DNA from: Scleroderma bovista
Lineage: Eukaryota; Basidiomycota; Agaricomycetes; Boletales; Sclerodermataceae
Assembly: GCA_037178675.1 (NCBI GenBank)
Contig: JAYMGJ010000380.1
Coordinates: 62,001 to 126,000, forward strand
Direction: 5' to 3'
Length of the DNA: 64,000 bases
Below the pieces are notes generated by a model that worked only from the letters and a program-made list of their open reading frames with translations, was not told where the DNA came from and made no database searches. How positions within the stretch are numbered: position 1 is the first letter of the stretch; each line of letters begins with the position of its first letter. Shown piece after piece: positions 22,690 to 33,891 of the stretch. The position numbers and the translations under genes were made by a program.

Positions 22690-23946
22690 CTCTGCCTGCT
22701 TTCATGTCACTCACAATGCTGGTGGGGTTGAGGACATGCCAGGCAAAAGAGGACCAGCTCCCCTGGCCCAGGGTCTGACGACCCTGCATGAAATCCCTGC
22801 CACTTGAGAAGTTTCAGAAGTCTCCATGCCCTGGACACTCTCAGAAGCTCCTTGTACCTATTCTGTCATGGCTACATCAGTACTGCGATAATGAATGGGC
22901 TACTTTACTCACCGGCACAGAATGCGGGAATGCATTGGATGTCACTCTCTGCAGCTTACTATAGTAGTTCATCGCAGTTGTTCCACATTCCACATTATCC
23001 CATATAAAATCATCCAGCACTTGGAAGCTAAATGCGGACCTGGGACTCTTGGTTGTTGCAGGGAAAAGGCTGGCCATCATGAGCTGTAGATGTGAATCCT
23101 TGGAACCACTGCAGCTGCAGTACCAAATATCACAAAAGTGCACTCCATTTGTGTGCACCAAGGTTAGACAACCTCTGTCCCGTGGTCTAGTCAGATGAGG
23201 CGGTCGCACATCATCCTCCATATCTTCCCAAGCCTCTTCATCGTCGCTTGCAATATTCACGTGGCTATATCCCCCTCTGGGACAAGGTTTTCCACCGTGG
23301 CCCAAGTGCATCACAAAACCAATCTACTCTATTAATTATCATGTTGATATGGTGAAAGAAATGACACACCAGGCAAAGAGAGAAGTCCTCAAAGAAGGTT
23401 CCAGTCCATCTCTGAATCTGATGGAAGGGACTCTGCTGGTGTGCATCCAAGCAACAGTTACTGCAGAACATTGGTCTATGAGCACACTCTGTGCACCTAA
23501 ATGTCGCATCCTTTCCACAGCACATGCAGATCTTTGATTCTGTGGGTGACTCCATTTCCAGGAGCACCGACAAATATCTGGCCTTGAAGGGGAGCCAGTC
23601 TTGAAGATAGTGATCCTATGATTGGATGAAATAAACTCTTAAATTAAAGGGGGATGTGGAGCAATCTAACCTGGTTCCTTGGCAATCTACATGCTTGCAG
23701 AGGTGGGTCATCTATTGCAGCATATGCCTCTACAGGCTCATCAGGAAAGAAATTGATGTGCTCTAATGCAGATGAACCAGCCTGAGTTGGGGATTGATTG
23801 TCATCAGCTCTTTCAATGCGTGCCTTCTTTCGGGGTGGAGCCTTGACCATCTTATCCTTGGATTGTCTGCCTGATCTTACTGTCCTCCATGTCACCTGCA
23901 TTACAGGTGTAGAGGGTCCAGCTTTAACTACCTTGGACTTCCCCAT
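22690..23946 (-). pseudogene. KDZ-family transposase, N-terminal part
   Basis: Minus strand, start ATG 23944-23946 (MGKSKVVKAG). Exon 1 runs to about 23671, a 55-bp intron follows (GTTAGA to TCATAG), and exon 2 begins near 23615. Exon 2 holds the cysteine-rich segment CMCCGKDATFRCTEC, then CSNCCLDAHQQSPFHQIQRW. The next exon (from about 23330) has CPRGGYSHVNIA and LTLVHTNGVHFCDI, then FQVLDDFIWDNVECGTTAMN. After an intron from about 22913, LLKLLKWQGF and LVLFCLACPQP end near 22700. This matches the CxC2-like cysteine cluster and N-terminus described for KDZ transposases of basidiomycetes. The catalytic region is absent, so it is a 3'-truncated copy. It is divergent from the 24374 gene. Confidence 0.82.
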
Positions 23947-24373
23947 GATGTTCTCTGGACGAAAAGCTCACAGAAAGGATTGCTTTTGACCTCAAAATGC
24001 CTCATTGCAATGCCTTGAACTCGGACAACTTCAATGATTGCATTGGCATCCTCGGTTCCCAATCTAGTTCAGGACAATCTTCAGGTACAAATGAAACCTT
24101 TCCAAATATGGAATGAGATCTTGAGATAGGCAAATAAGGGTCATGAAAATGGACCCTGAAGAAATGGACCTTTCCATGTATGGTATAACATTTGCAAATA
24201 TTCCCAGAACCTTTCCAAATAGGCCTTGGGTGCCATGTTGTATTTGCACATAAATGGGAAGGGAGGATCAAGGGTCCCTGTGACATGGGAAGGAGGTGAC
24301 CATGGGACCTTTGATCAACAACCTGGTATGTGCACCAGAACTTAGGAATTGCGGAAAAGGTTCCACCTCAGTC
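23947..24373. promoter_or_regulatory. Shared upstream region of the KDZ and companion genes
   Basis: 427 bp between two divergent ATGs (23946 minus, 24374 plus). It contains GGTACAAATGAAACCTTTCC and similar AT-rich words, but no TATA box I would defend. An ATG at 24299 would extend the plus-strand gene; I prefer 24374 because the text in between is not protein-like. Confidence 0.35.
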
Positions 24374-27300
24374 ATGTCTGATTCTGAATACAGCAGCAGC
24401 AACAGTGGTGGGCACTCCAATGGCTCAGGCCAAGGCAAGACCCCCCTCCAAAAAGATGAGGTCGCAATTATCCCGGGGAAATTGGAACAGTGGATGGGTG
24501 CTGATGCAACAAAGAGGAAGTCTATTTTCAAGGACATTGCGCACACTGTTCAAGGGCTGGAGGCCAACAGGACCCTCAAGAGTAACCAATGGGTGGTCAA
24601 GAAGAAGGTGAGTGCTTCCCCCGATTTAGAGGTGTTATCATATTGTGTCTTCATAGGCAATTCAGACGTGGCTCTATAACCACAGTCGTACCTGGAAGAA
24701 AAAGCAACTTGTCAAGTATGGCCAGAGATGGAATACCCGCATGGTGATAGCACACCAACAGAAGGAGAAATTAGATTCTCTACTGAAAAGAGCTGGGCAT
24801 GCACTGGGATCCAACGGGTATATGAAATTTTATCAACAGGCAGTGGGGAAGGTGATCAAGAAAATGAGCCCAAAGCAGATGGAGCAAGCAGCTGGGACAG
24901 TGAAGGAATGGAACAACAGCCACCCCCCTGCAGAGATTCAAGCAAAGTGAGTGTATTATTCCATTCTTGAATTTCACTCAGGTGTGGTTAGAACTGTGGA
25001 AGCAAAAGGCCGGAAGTTTGCATGGGAGTTTTCAAAGGAAATGTGGAAGCAATGTGGTGCAAGAGTGGTGGTGATGGCGGCTTGGAAAGATGCTGCAGGG
25101 CATATTATGTATGGCCTGTAGGTGCAGTCATTGGGGGTCGATACTTTTACTAACACCAGCAGGCATGACTTCAACGATGAAATAGGTGATGGAAAGATAT
25201 TTGATGGGTGGGACAGGGTAGAGAGCAAATGGGAGCGATATGCCCATGAGGTGTTTGGGGTGCAGGAAGATGCTGGTGAACCTTCCGAGGACCAGGACCA
25301 GGACCAGGTGCCAAGAAGAAAGCCCCACGGAGGTAAACATTGCATGTGGATTAACCTCCCCTCCAATGAGGACGGGACGCTGTCCATCCCTGTCATTCTC
25401 AATATGAATGCACAAGACAAGAAGGATGTTGTGCGGGCATTCATTGCTTTTCATTATGGTAATGTAAATAAGATCTGGAAATTAAAGACTAATGGTGTCA
25501 CACAGGAAAGGCTTGTGACTGCAGAAATGTCACTGTTCCCTGGGCTGCCATCACAGTAGACCGCGGCATATATATCTCTGGGCGGTATTGGCCAACCAAT
25601 GTGGCATTCAAGGAACCCTCTAGGCTTACCAACGAGGAGGCCACCACCATATTGGAGTGGTGGCAAGACAGGCAGGTGACTGATCCAACTGATACCTTCA
25701 GGTTCAAGAGATGGCTGGAGTCTGATGGGTCAGCGCAATCTGCGGTTGCCCAATCCCACAGCAGTTCTGCAAAGAGGCATGTCAAAGGACACAGGAAAGG
25801 TAAGGATAATGTTATTAAATGGGAAATTACTAAGGCATGATTAGAACCTTCGGCTGATGAGGATGAAGAGGAGGAGGATGTTGAGGATGAGGATGTTGAG
25901 GATGAGGATGTCAAGGATGAGGATGAAGATGAATTGCCACGGCAGCAGAGGGCCCACGGCTCTGCAGTGGAACACTCCGGCCAAAAAGCGCCAGTCAAGG
26001 TTCGCAGGAAAGGTAAATACAATCATATCAAATGCACAACTACTGAGGCATTGTCAGAACCTGCCATCAACAAAGATGATGACATACAAGCAGATGAAGA
26101 GGTAATGCCACGGCACATGGGGCCCGCGGGTCCCTCTGGGGCTGGAGGCCAGTCAAAGGACCTACACAACGGCGCAAATATTCATGGTAAGGATGTCCCT
26201 TCATGTGTCATAATATTGTTGATGTATTTCAGGAGGTTCTGAGCCATGATGCATGGGTGGTAAAGGACACTCAAAGGGAAAACCTCATGAAAAAACTGCA
26301 GACAGTAAGTGGGAAGGCGTACTACCCTAGGAAGGTACTCTAACGAACATGCCAAGACTCCGCCTTGGATGAAAGGGACAATGGTACCAGAGGTGGTCAC
26401 AATATCAAGGTTGGCCCACCCAACAAGGCATATTTTATGCCTGCTGGATCCGATCAACATAGGGATGTCAAACAGGTGAAACAAAAAGGTGAGAAATATA
26501 TTATATGACGGTGAAGATTGACAAAAAAAAACAGACCATATGCATCATGCACCCGCAGATACAATGGTAAATCATCTCATGGTTGTTGCCAAACCAAAGC
26601 CACAGGTGAAGACCAAAGGTTCGTCCATTCCTATGTGGTCACACATTATTAATATGTAAATCTTTTATATATTGGAAGACAAACAACCCGCAGAAATGGG
26701 TGGGACTACTGCTACAATTCAGCAGGAAAACTTGGCACCTTCTGTTCCTGCAGCTGGCCATGGAGCAGCTAAACCTGCAGCCAAGACAAGAGGTAAGACT
26801 ATTTGGTGCCATTACACTGTCAATGGATTTTATATATTGTATGAATTCAGGCAAGCAAGGTGCACTCCCGGGAGAAAATACTGCTGTGAATAGGACAGAC
26901 ACTGCAGCTGCATCGGTCACCACGGCTAAGATGGCAGCCAAGACAAAAGGTACCAGTATTCACATACATGCACGCATCCCATATATCCAGAGAAGACAGC
27001 TAAAACTATGTGTAAGGGTCCTTCCAAAACATCAACTGACCAGCCCCATGCAGCTCAGCCAGGGGCCAAGATGGCAGGTAAATTCATTTGTGCATCTTAT
27101 ACATATATATGATATATTTAAAAGAAGAATTACCAGAGCCCAGAAAGAGTACTTCCGAAGTGCAGGCAGAAACTGCGGGCCCTTCCTCCATTCCCGGTGA
27201 CGAGGCACCTCCCGGTCATTCTGTACCGGACCCTGCAAATGCAGACAACATTAATGGTGTTCAAAGTCACTCTGGTCCACTCTTTTCCGCTTTGTTTCTG

Positions 27301-27514
27301 GCTCTGTTCCAACTCTGGAAGCTCCAGGTTTCTACATGAAATTTAAACTCCGGAGTGACAAATGCAGTGCTCGGCGTTGACCGGGACCATCCGCTCCATC
27401 ACACACAACTTTTATTCGTAGAATCAAGTAAATTTTCATAGAATGAAACAACAGATATTCATAGAATGAAATAGATTCCAATCAGATATCTCCCATCTCC
27501 TGCTGAAGCCCTCC

Positions 27515-29043
27515 ATGCCCCGGAAATCCCTTCGACAAGAATTGTATGAAGAGCTTGACTATGTGGCCTTAAAGATCGTGGATTTGAGACGGAAGAACAC
27601 AATCACCTATTTCAATGATGATCTGGACGATGAGTTCTCATCGGACGACTCACTCGAACCCATCATCATCACCCCCCCTCTCCTATATCCCCGATTCTTC
27701 CTTCAGACCTTGATTCTGGCTCGTTATCCTCTTCCGACTCTTCCGACTCGTTTCATGACCAAGACTTGTGATATAGCTGCCTCTTGGATGTGATACAGGC
27801 ACTGCACGATGAAACGAAGCATGCTCGTGTGTTGAACCAGCTGCAAGAGCAGCCACTCCGTGCACCACAGTTGCATCTTCTGGAACACTTTGCTGAATTT
27901 CACCCTCATTTGTTCCATAAAAAATTGCATGTCGATCCCACAGTTTTCGACTGCATTTTAGATCACATCAGTGATCATCCTATTTTTCAAAGCAGGTCAA
28001 ACAACCTACAGCTCCTGGTTGCTGTGCAACTTGCAATATTTCTCAATCGCGCTGGCCACTATGGGAATGCAATTTCACCTGAAGATATTGGACAGTGGGC
28101 AGGTGTCAGCGTGGGTTCGGTAATCAACTGCACACACCGGGTCATGGTTGCGATCCTTGATCAGCACGATGAGTTTATTGATATCCCTTGCGCAGCTTCC
28201 GAAGATGCAGAGGAGGCGAGGAAGTTTGTCGAAGAGCGCACTTGCCATGGATGGCGGGGTGGAATTTTTGCAGCGGATGGAACAACTATTAACCTGCACG
28301 AGAAGCCGTCAATATACGGTGAAACCTTTTATGATTGGAAATCGAGGTACTCCCTTAATTGCCAGGTGTGTTATACCTGTTCCTACATCTCTGTAAATTC
28401 ATGTGGCACAGTTGGTTGTTATGCCGCATAATTTGCTCATTGTTGATTATGGCCTTGGCCATCCCGGAAGCGTCCACGACGCATATGCATTTCAGGGGAC
28501 GTACCTGGCGAGGAATCCTGGGCATACGATCCTCCAGGATCATTGGATATGGGCAGATAGCGCATACCCATCTCACACATGGTGTGTTGTCCCCTTCAAA
28601 ACACCACGGACCGCTCGCCTGTCACGAGCTCAAAACTTGTACAACAAGTACTTATCGCGGGTGCGTACAGGCTGGTTGACATCGGATGGGCCTCCTTTTG
28701 ATCAGTGCTGAACTAGGTCTGAGTCTGTGTGGAACATGCTTTCGCAGCCCTGAAAGGCCGGTTCCAGTCTCTCCGTGAGCTTCGTCTACAGATACGCACA
28801 GAACGTGACTTACAGATTGCGGTATACTGGGTGGAGTGTTGTCTCATCCTCCACAACATGATCATTCGTTTTGAGAGTGCGCTTGGAGTAGAATCAACCA
28901 CTGGCTGGGCAATGGATGAGGGGAGGGAACCAGATCATCGCCTGAATCCTGTTTTGGTGGATGTTCCTGAAGGGTCGCCTGGTCAACAGTTTCGTGGGGA
29001 ATTGATGAGGCGCCTTTTTACTCACCTTAACATGCTCGAATGA
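27515..29043 (+). pseudogene. Harbinger DDE transposase (DDE_Tnp_4 type), frameshifted N-terminus
   Basis: The N-terminal segment from ATG 27515 (MPRKSLRQELYEELDY) goes out of frame at the C-run near 27670-27677, and the continuing frame has a TGA near 27761. From 27784 the protein is continuous: a helix-turn-helix-like part (QLAIFLNRAGHYGNAISPED), then FAADGTTINLHEK with the first catalytic Asp. After an intron (about 28366-28411) comes LIVDYGLGHPGSVHDAYAF with the second Asp. After a second, less certain intron (about 28660-28710) comes VEHAFAALKGRFQSL with the catalytic Glu. The C-terminus is at 29043. All three acidic residues are present. The frame damage at the N-terminus makes this copy probably inactive. 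Confidence 0.85.
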
Positions 29044-29228
29044 TGACATATACCGCCAATAGAAAGGGCCAATGGTAGTTATATTCAGTATACAGTCCTG
29101 ATACATCAGTGAGAAAAAAAACATGCACAACACACCACATAGCGTACACAACCGAGAACGTAGACCAGTACCAACAGCACAGGCAATGAGATAGCAATAC
29201 AATGAGATGCGATGAGTAGATGGTTCAG

Positions 29229-31027
29229 CTAATTGAATGACGAGGGACCTGAAGATGAGCTGGGCTGTTTGCTGCTTTGCAACTCAGCAAGCTGGACCTG
29301 CAATTGCAACGCCTCAATCTGCTTCAAGTATGCATTTTCCTCGGCTTGCTTGAGCTTGATCTCCAACTTCTTCAGCCCCTCCTGGCACCTGAATTCAGCC
29401 TCGGCATTTTCACGACTGAAGTGGATTTTGTCCCGCTGAAGGGAAATTTCTTTGTCCCTGATGGCATAGTTCATGCGAGCCACATAACGTCGAGTACGAT
29501 CAGCAGATGCCTCCTCTCTCTCCTTGCCAAAATCACTCAGCTTATCATAAAGTTCTGCCTTAACGCGCGAGGCTGCTCCAGCACTGCCCTTCTTTGTGGT
29601 AGAGAAAGCCGGGGAATCGGATGAGAGATGGGATGGGAGACTTGAAGAAGATCGGGCAGAGCTGGGGGGTCGGGCATATGGACTTTGCTGACGAAATGCA
29701 GTGCAGCTGTCATAAGAGGGGGTTCTTTCTTTGGGCGCAAGGTTAAATGTCGTGGAGGGTGCCATGTTGTCCCGAGGCTGAATGGCCTAGATGTGCAGTG
29801 CTGAGTATGAAAGAAAATAATATGGGTGCGAGTGACATACTGGCAATGCATCCTGGCGCTGGGGAGATAACATCTCCACATCTCCATTGAACGGTTTGTC
29901 GTCGTCCATTGGTGGGTTGTCACCACCATCAAACTGAGCAGGAGAGACACATGGCTCGTCATTCCCAAAGTCCATCTGCATACCATCGTCGACACCCTCT
30001 TCATTGAGACCAGAACCGTCACCTCCTTTCTCATTGCCAGGTCCCTCTTCATTCTGTTTGGCTTGACCAATATCGTCACCATGAGATTCTTCATCTTCGC
30101 CATCACGAGGCTTCTTCTGGTGTACAAGGGACGCTAATTTCTCACCGCGATTGATATTTTTGTTGGAGGAGGAAAGTTGACTGTCAAATGAAGGGATACC
30201 GCGCCAGATTGCATCAAGATCATCGAAAAGGGGGAAAGTGCGGTGGATCTCGGCTATGACAACAATCAGAGACAATCAAGCAATTATTCTGGACATACCT
30301 TGTATGTTGGCATCTGGGCCACCAGGCAATACACCACTCCCTGTGTTCTTGAGGCGTCCACGAGCTTCTCGATATTTCTGCTTCAACCTGATGGAAAAGA
30401 GTTCATAAAGACGATCCAAATGATGGAAGACACTTATGTTCCCAATTGATTGCCCAAGGAGGCTGAGAATTTCTCAGGATGTGACCCGTATAGCTCTGCA
30501 TATACGTCATCATGTTCGAAGATGTGCTTAGCAATAGCAGCTTGCACATCTTTCTTGTTCCTCCCGGATGGTTTATCATTTGGGGAGATTGCAGGGGTAG
30601 CACTTGAGTTTCCTGCATGATCATGGAAAAGGATGTGGCGATCAGCGGGGTGAGATACAAGCCAAGCAACAAGCTTCTCTGAGCGGGTGGGATCTGCATC
30701 CCAGCAGATATTGGGAGGGGATTTCAAGGTTACTCCTTGTACAGGAGGGGGCGCAGCTGGGGGTTGGGGGATGGGTTGAAAGGTAGTATCCGAAGATTGC
30801 AGGACTGTGGACTGTTGATGTCCTTTTCCTTTGGGCCTACCATGCAAATTTCCCCTCCCCACAGAAGACTGAGGGGGCGCTGTTGACTTTGGAGGTGCTT
30901 TTGAGGCATTGTTGGTGGTCGACATGACAGTAAGTTGAGTAGGAGGCTGCTTGACTAGGGCTTGCAGCCGTGCTGAACGACGAGGGGGTCTGATGGGAGG
31001 CATCTTTTTGTAACTCCGACAGGCCAT
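29229..31027 (-). CDS. Harbinger partner protein, Myb/SANT-like plus coiled coil
   Basis: Minus strand, first ATG near 31027 (MACRSYKKMPPIRPPRRSARLQ). Exon 1 (to about 30440) carries a basic, Pro-rich leader and a Myb/SANT-like segment (TRSEKLVAWLVSHPADRH, KKDVQAAIAKHIFEHDD). A short exon near 30296-30388 (LKQKYREARGRLKNTGSG) completes that domain. After an intron comes HRTFPLFDDLDAIWRGIPSF and a long acidic Asp/Gly-rich region. The last exon (29229-29776) is Ser-rich, then a coiled coil (KKLEIKLKQAEENAYLKQIE). In PIF/Harbinger elements such a protein binds the element ends and recruits the transposase. The donor after exon 1 is not canonical, so that boundary is uncertain. I see no internal stop in the exons. 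Confidence 0.7.
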
Positions 31028-31303
31028 TGCCGACCAACTCAAAAATTCCAGAACACTTCCAGAGCGGTTCCAGCACCACCCAGCGCCACCCTGAGCGCCA
31101 CTATTGTGCCCATGGTTCTGGACCCACCTACCCCCATGCCTGCACAGTGTCAATCCACCTGGAATAAGAGGCTTCCACCACGGCTAGAGGATTATCTGGA
31201 TGACCGCATTCCAAAGAGATACAGAAAATAATTATCATACGTGTATGTACATAGCCAAGAGAGAGATTATTGGTTACAAGTGCACATATTCAAGGGAATG
31301 TAA

Positions 31304-31793
31304 TTACAACATTGTAGGATCTAAGTCCTCCAAATCATACATCCCACTGTCAGAGTCTGATCTGTCACCTCCATCAATCCTCTGAAGCCTCTCTCTCATT
31401 TCTGCATACTGTGCCCATCTATTAACAAGCCTTCTCCATTCCCGTGTCTCTTCCACCAACCTGTCCGCATATTGTTTGTACATTGCGACCATTGGTTTGT
31501 CATAGAGGTTGTCCAGTTTGGTAACTCTTCCTTCCTTCAGGTGAAATCGGGCAGCTATTTTGCAGGCTGTTGTTACTATTTCATTGTAAGTATCAATATA
31601 ATATTATCCAACAATAACTCACATTCATGCCGTGGCTCATTGAACCTTCCATTGTAGACATCCATCCTGGCCATACTGTAGACCAAATGCCACCATTCCT
31701 CTATGAACCTGTGAGTTTACTGTATTCAATCCAAAGGCAAATGTACCCTCTGCAACATTTGGACAGGTCACCTCATCCGATTCGGTTTCCCGC
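31304..31793 (-). pseudogene. 3' half of the gene starting at 14564, displaced by inversion
   Basis: Read on the minus strand from 31793 the frame is open at the repeat boundary (RETESDEVTCPNVAEGTFAF). It passes through one or two short introns (near 31700 and 31560-31610) into an aromatic segment (EEWWHLVYSMARMDVYNGRF), then KIAARFHLKEGRVTKLDN and a charged helix (MYKQYADRLVEETREWRR), ending in a Ser/Asp-rich tail at 31304. Joined to 14564-15476 across one GCGG copy, the codons are in phase. No function is recognised. It ends about 70 bp from the convergent stop at 31231. Confidence 0.6.
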
Positions 31794-33891
31794 TGTCACG
31801 CACCAAACAGGTTTGGTACAGTGAACATGGAAGATAATGCCTATATTGAATGATCCTTATGCGAAGGATAAGCACGATGGACCCTCATCATAGCCATCTA
31901 TCGCACAAGAAGACTATCCTGATGCGAGAGACGAATGCCAATGCAGACAGTCATCTATCGCACAAGGACCGCCAAGAAGCAGAAGAAACTGAAGGAATAA
32001 CATCAATTGTGGTATGAGAAAGGAATGCACACGTCTGCAGTCCAACTCCTATACCAGAACGATCAAAGAAGCTGAAGAATTGATGGAGAAACAAAGGAGA
32101 AAGAGAAGAAATGATTTTTAGCGCCCAAACATCATTTTTAGGCGCCCAGTGCTGGCATTCCGATATTTTGAATAGCTCCGTCGTTTCTGAAGCTATCAGG
32201 CACGTGACTATACCGTCAGAAAGCCTAGAGCGTGGTCTATCTGCCTGTCAAGTTCCGACGCAAATCCGTTCATTTCCCACGGAGATATTCCCCCCGCAAT
32301 CCAGACGTTCGCTTCATCGGTCACTATGGAGTCCGTATTTTCTCTGGATCATTTCTCCGCTATTGCTGCAGATCTCCACTATGTCCTGCTCTTAGGACAG
32401 CCTCTCCCAGAGTTCCCGTGCACTGCCTGGCACATATCCTCGCAGCCTGCTCCCTCAGTCCCTCTCGTTCTCGGTCAGCGCGTTCTCCTCGTCAGTCCTG
32501 TGTCAAGGATGTACTTTGGTCATCTTAGGTCTATTGTCAAGCTTGAGAAGTCTTCTCTGGTCGTCTCTGTGTCCCCTGAGCCCTCAGCCTATGGTCCCTT
32601 CCTCCCAGATACCCCCCATGTCCATCTTCCTCTGTCGATTGTCTTGCTTCCCTGGATGCGTTGAATTCAATACTCTATCCGCTTCCCTACTTTCAGACGA
32701 CGTCCCCCAGCACCATGACAGTTATTCCCCCCACTTTATAGTGCTATTAGGAAGAAGAACTCTCTCTTGTTCTTTCCCAGAAGAGAGCTCGTCAAGGGAG
32801 CCCATGGTTGCGCTTCAGCGGCGCTAGAACACATGCACTATACCTTAGTGTATGCTGACCTCCCAAAAAGACCTCTGGACCCCTGGTACCCTTCTTGTGG
32901 CTGTTTTGTCTCGGATCAATCCCCCTATTAATCTCAGATCTTCCCCATTGTTGTCCCATCAAATTCCTGATGGTACACAGCCCCCCATCAAACTTCTTAG
33001 GCTGTGCATCAATGACTCCTTCTGCTGTGCAGTGACTCATCCCTTGCTTACTGATGCTCTCTTGTCATCAGTATTACTCTATCCCTTTCGCATTTTTGGT
33101 ATATTACTCAGCTGATGACTCACTCCCTTACCAATCAATCTTGTCATGCAGCTTACTCATTCCTTTACTCAGCAGCTTATTCATGCTTCCTATGCTTACT
33201 CATTCCTGCTTATCCCTTGCTTACTGATCGCTTACAAACCCCTTACAAAGCTCTTACCAATCCCTTACCAATCCTTGACAAATTCTGCTTACTCCCTTCT
33301 CTTTTTGTACTTTAATGCTGTGCCCCCCATGTATTTAAACCCCTGGGCTCAGCCCAGTGAAAAAGACCCAATTGCACGAAATTATCCCTCTCTCAGACTC
33401 TCTCAGTCAGTATCCCCTCAGCTCTTTGAGTCTTGTAGGCTTCAGTGAAGGTCTAAAGACTCTGATATTCAAGTTTTATTCAATCTATTCAAGTCCAAGT
33501 ATTTCTCTAGGCTCAAGCGGAGTCTAGCCTGTCTATCCTTCATATCCCATTGCTTCTGGACATCAGGAGCCCCCTTGCCCCTTTGCTGCACCAACCTCTA
33601 GGTGTAGTATCACTGTTTCAGTCCCAGTCAACCCAATCCCCGCTTTGACACTTCCTAGGCTTTAGGAAGAGTCCAGACCCCTATCCCCTTCGTCTTCTAT
33701 TACTCCTGTACCCCAGGAGTATCCTGCATCACCGTCTGCATCACCCTGTTGGTGTAGATCCCCTTTCCCCCTCCTCAGCATATCCTCTCTGGACACCATG
33801 GAGGTAAACCACCACTCGCACATTTTCGTAGTCCTTTGTTGGTGTTGTGTTTGGGTTATTACTCTGACCCAAATCCACACTTTGACTCACA
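31794..33891 (+). repeat. Repeat B copy 3 (2098 bp)
   Basis: TGTCACGCACC to GACTCACA, uninterrupted. Left flank CCGC (31790-31793), right flank GCGG (33892-33895); see copy 2 for the swapped pairing. The CCAAACAGGTTTGG palindrome lies just inside the left end, and the GCTTACTCATTCC-like tandem motif near 33115-33300. A TTTAAA box lies at about 33334-33339. Confidence 0.85.

Larger units (their letters stand above)
27253..31102. mobile_element. PIF/Harbinger DNA transposon (3850 bp) with two convergent genes
   Basis: The terminal inverted repeats AATGGTGTTCAAAG (left) and AGTGGCGCTCAGGG (right, read inward) agree over 23 bp except mainly for transitions. The 3-bp TSD is ATT at 27250-27252 and 31103-31105. 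Removing the element and one TSD copy restores the reading frame of the host gene. It encodes a DDE transposase (plus) and a Myb/SANT-like partner (minus), the two-gene layout known for this superfamily. Confidence 0.85.
24374..31231 (+). pseudogene. KDZ-companion hypothetical protein, multi-exon, interrupted by a Harbinger element
   Basis: Starts MSDSEYSSSNSGG. Exon 1 ends at 24607 (GTGAGT donor). Exon 2 is 24666-24946 (TWLYNHSRTWKKKQLVKYG, KVIKKMSPKQMEQAAG). Exon 3 has KFAWEFSKEMWKQCG and DFNDEIGDGKIFDGW, with an in-frame TAG near 25120. After an intron near 25460-25505 comes TVDRGIYISGRYWPTNVAF and a WWQDRQV segment. An acidic (E/D-V) repeat lies at 25857-25935. Several short exons near 26680-27240 share an AAKTKG-type ending just before a GTA(A/C) donor. 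The final exon is split at ATT 27250-27252; beyond the inserted element it continues in frame (IVPMVLDPPTPM) to TAA 31229-31231. Function unknown. Its place, divergent from KDZ, suggests it belonged to the same element. Confidence 0.6.

Noticed and set aside
22690..31793. TET/JBP dioxygenase gene, sometimes found with KDZ-type elements
   Set aside because: I looked for the double-stranded beta-helix His-x-Asp signature on both strands and saw none in the recognised exons.
32111..33448. ORFs of 60-112 residues repeated in every B copy
   Set aside because: The same short ORFs recur in all B copies with stops at different places; no constraint or domain is visible, so they are treated as LTR shadows.
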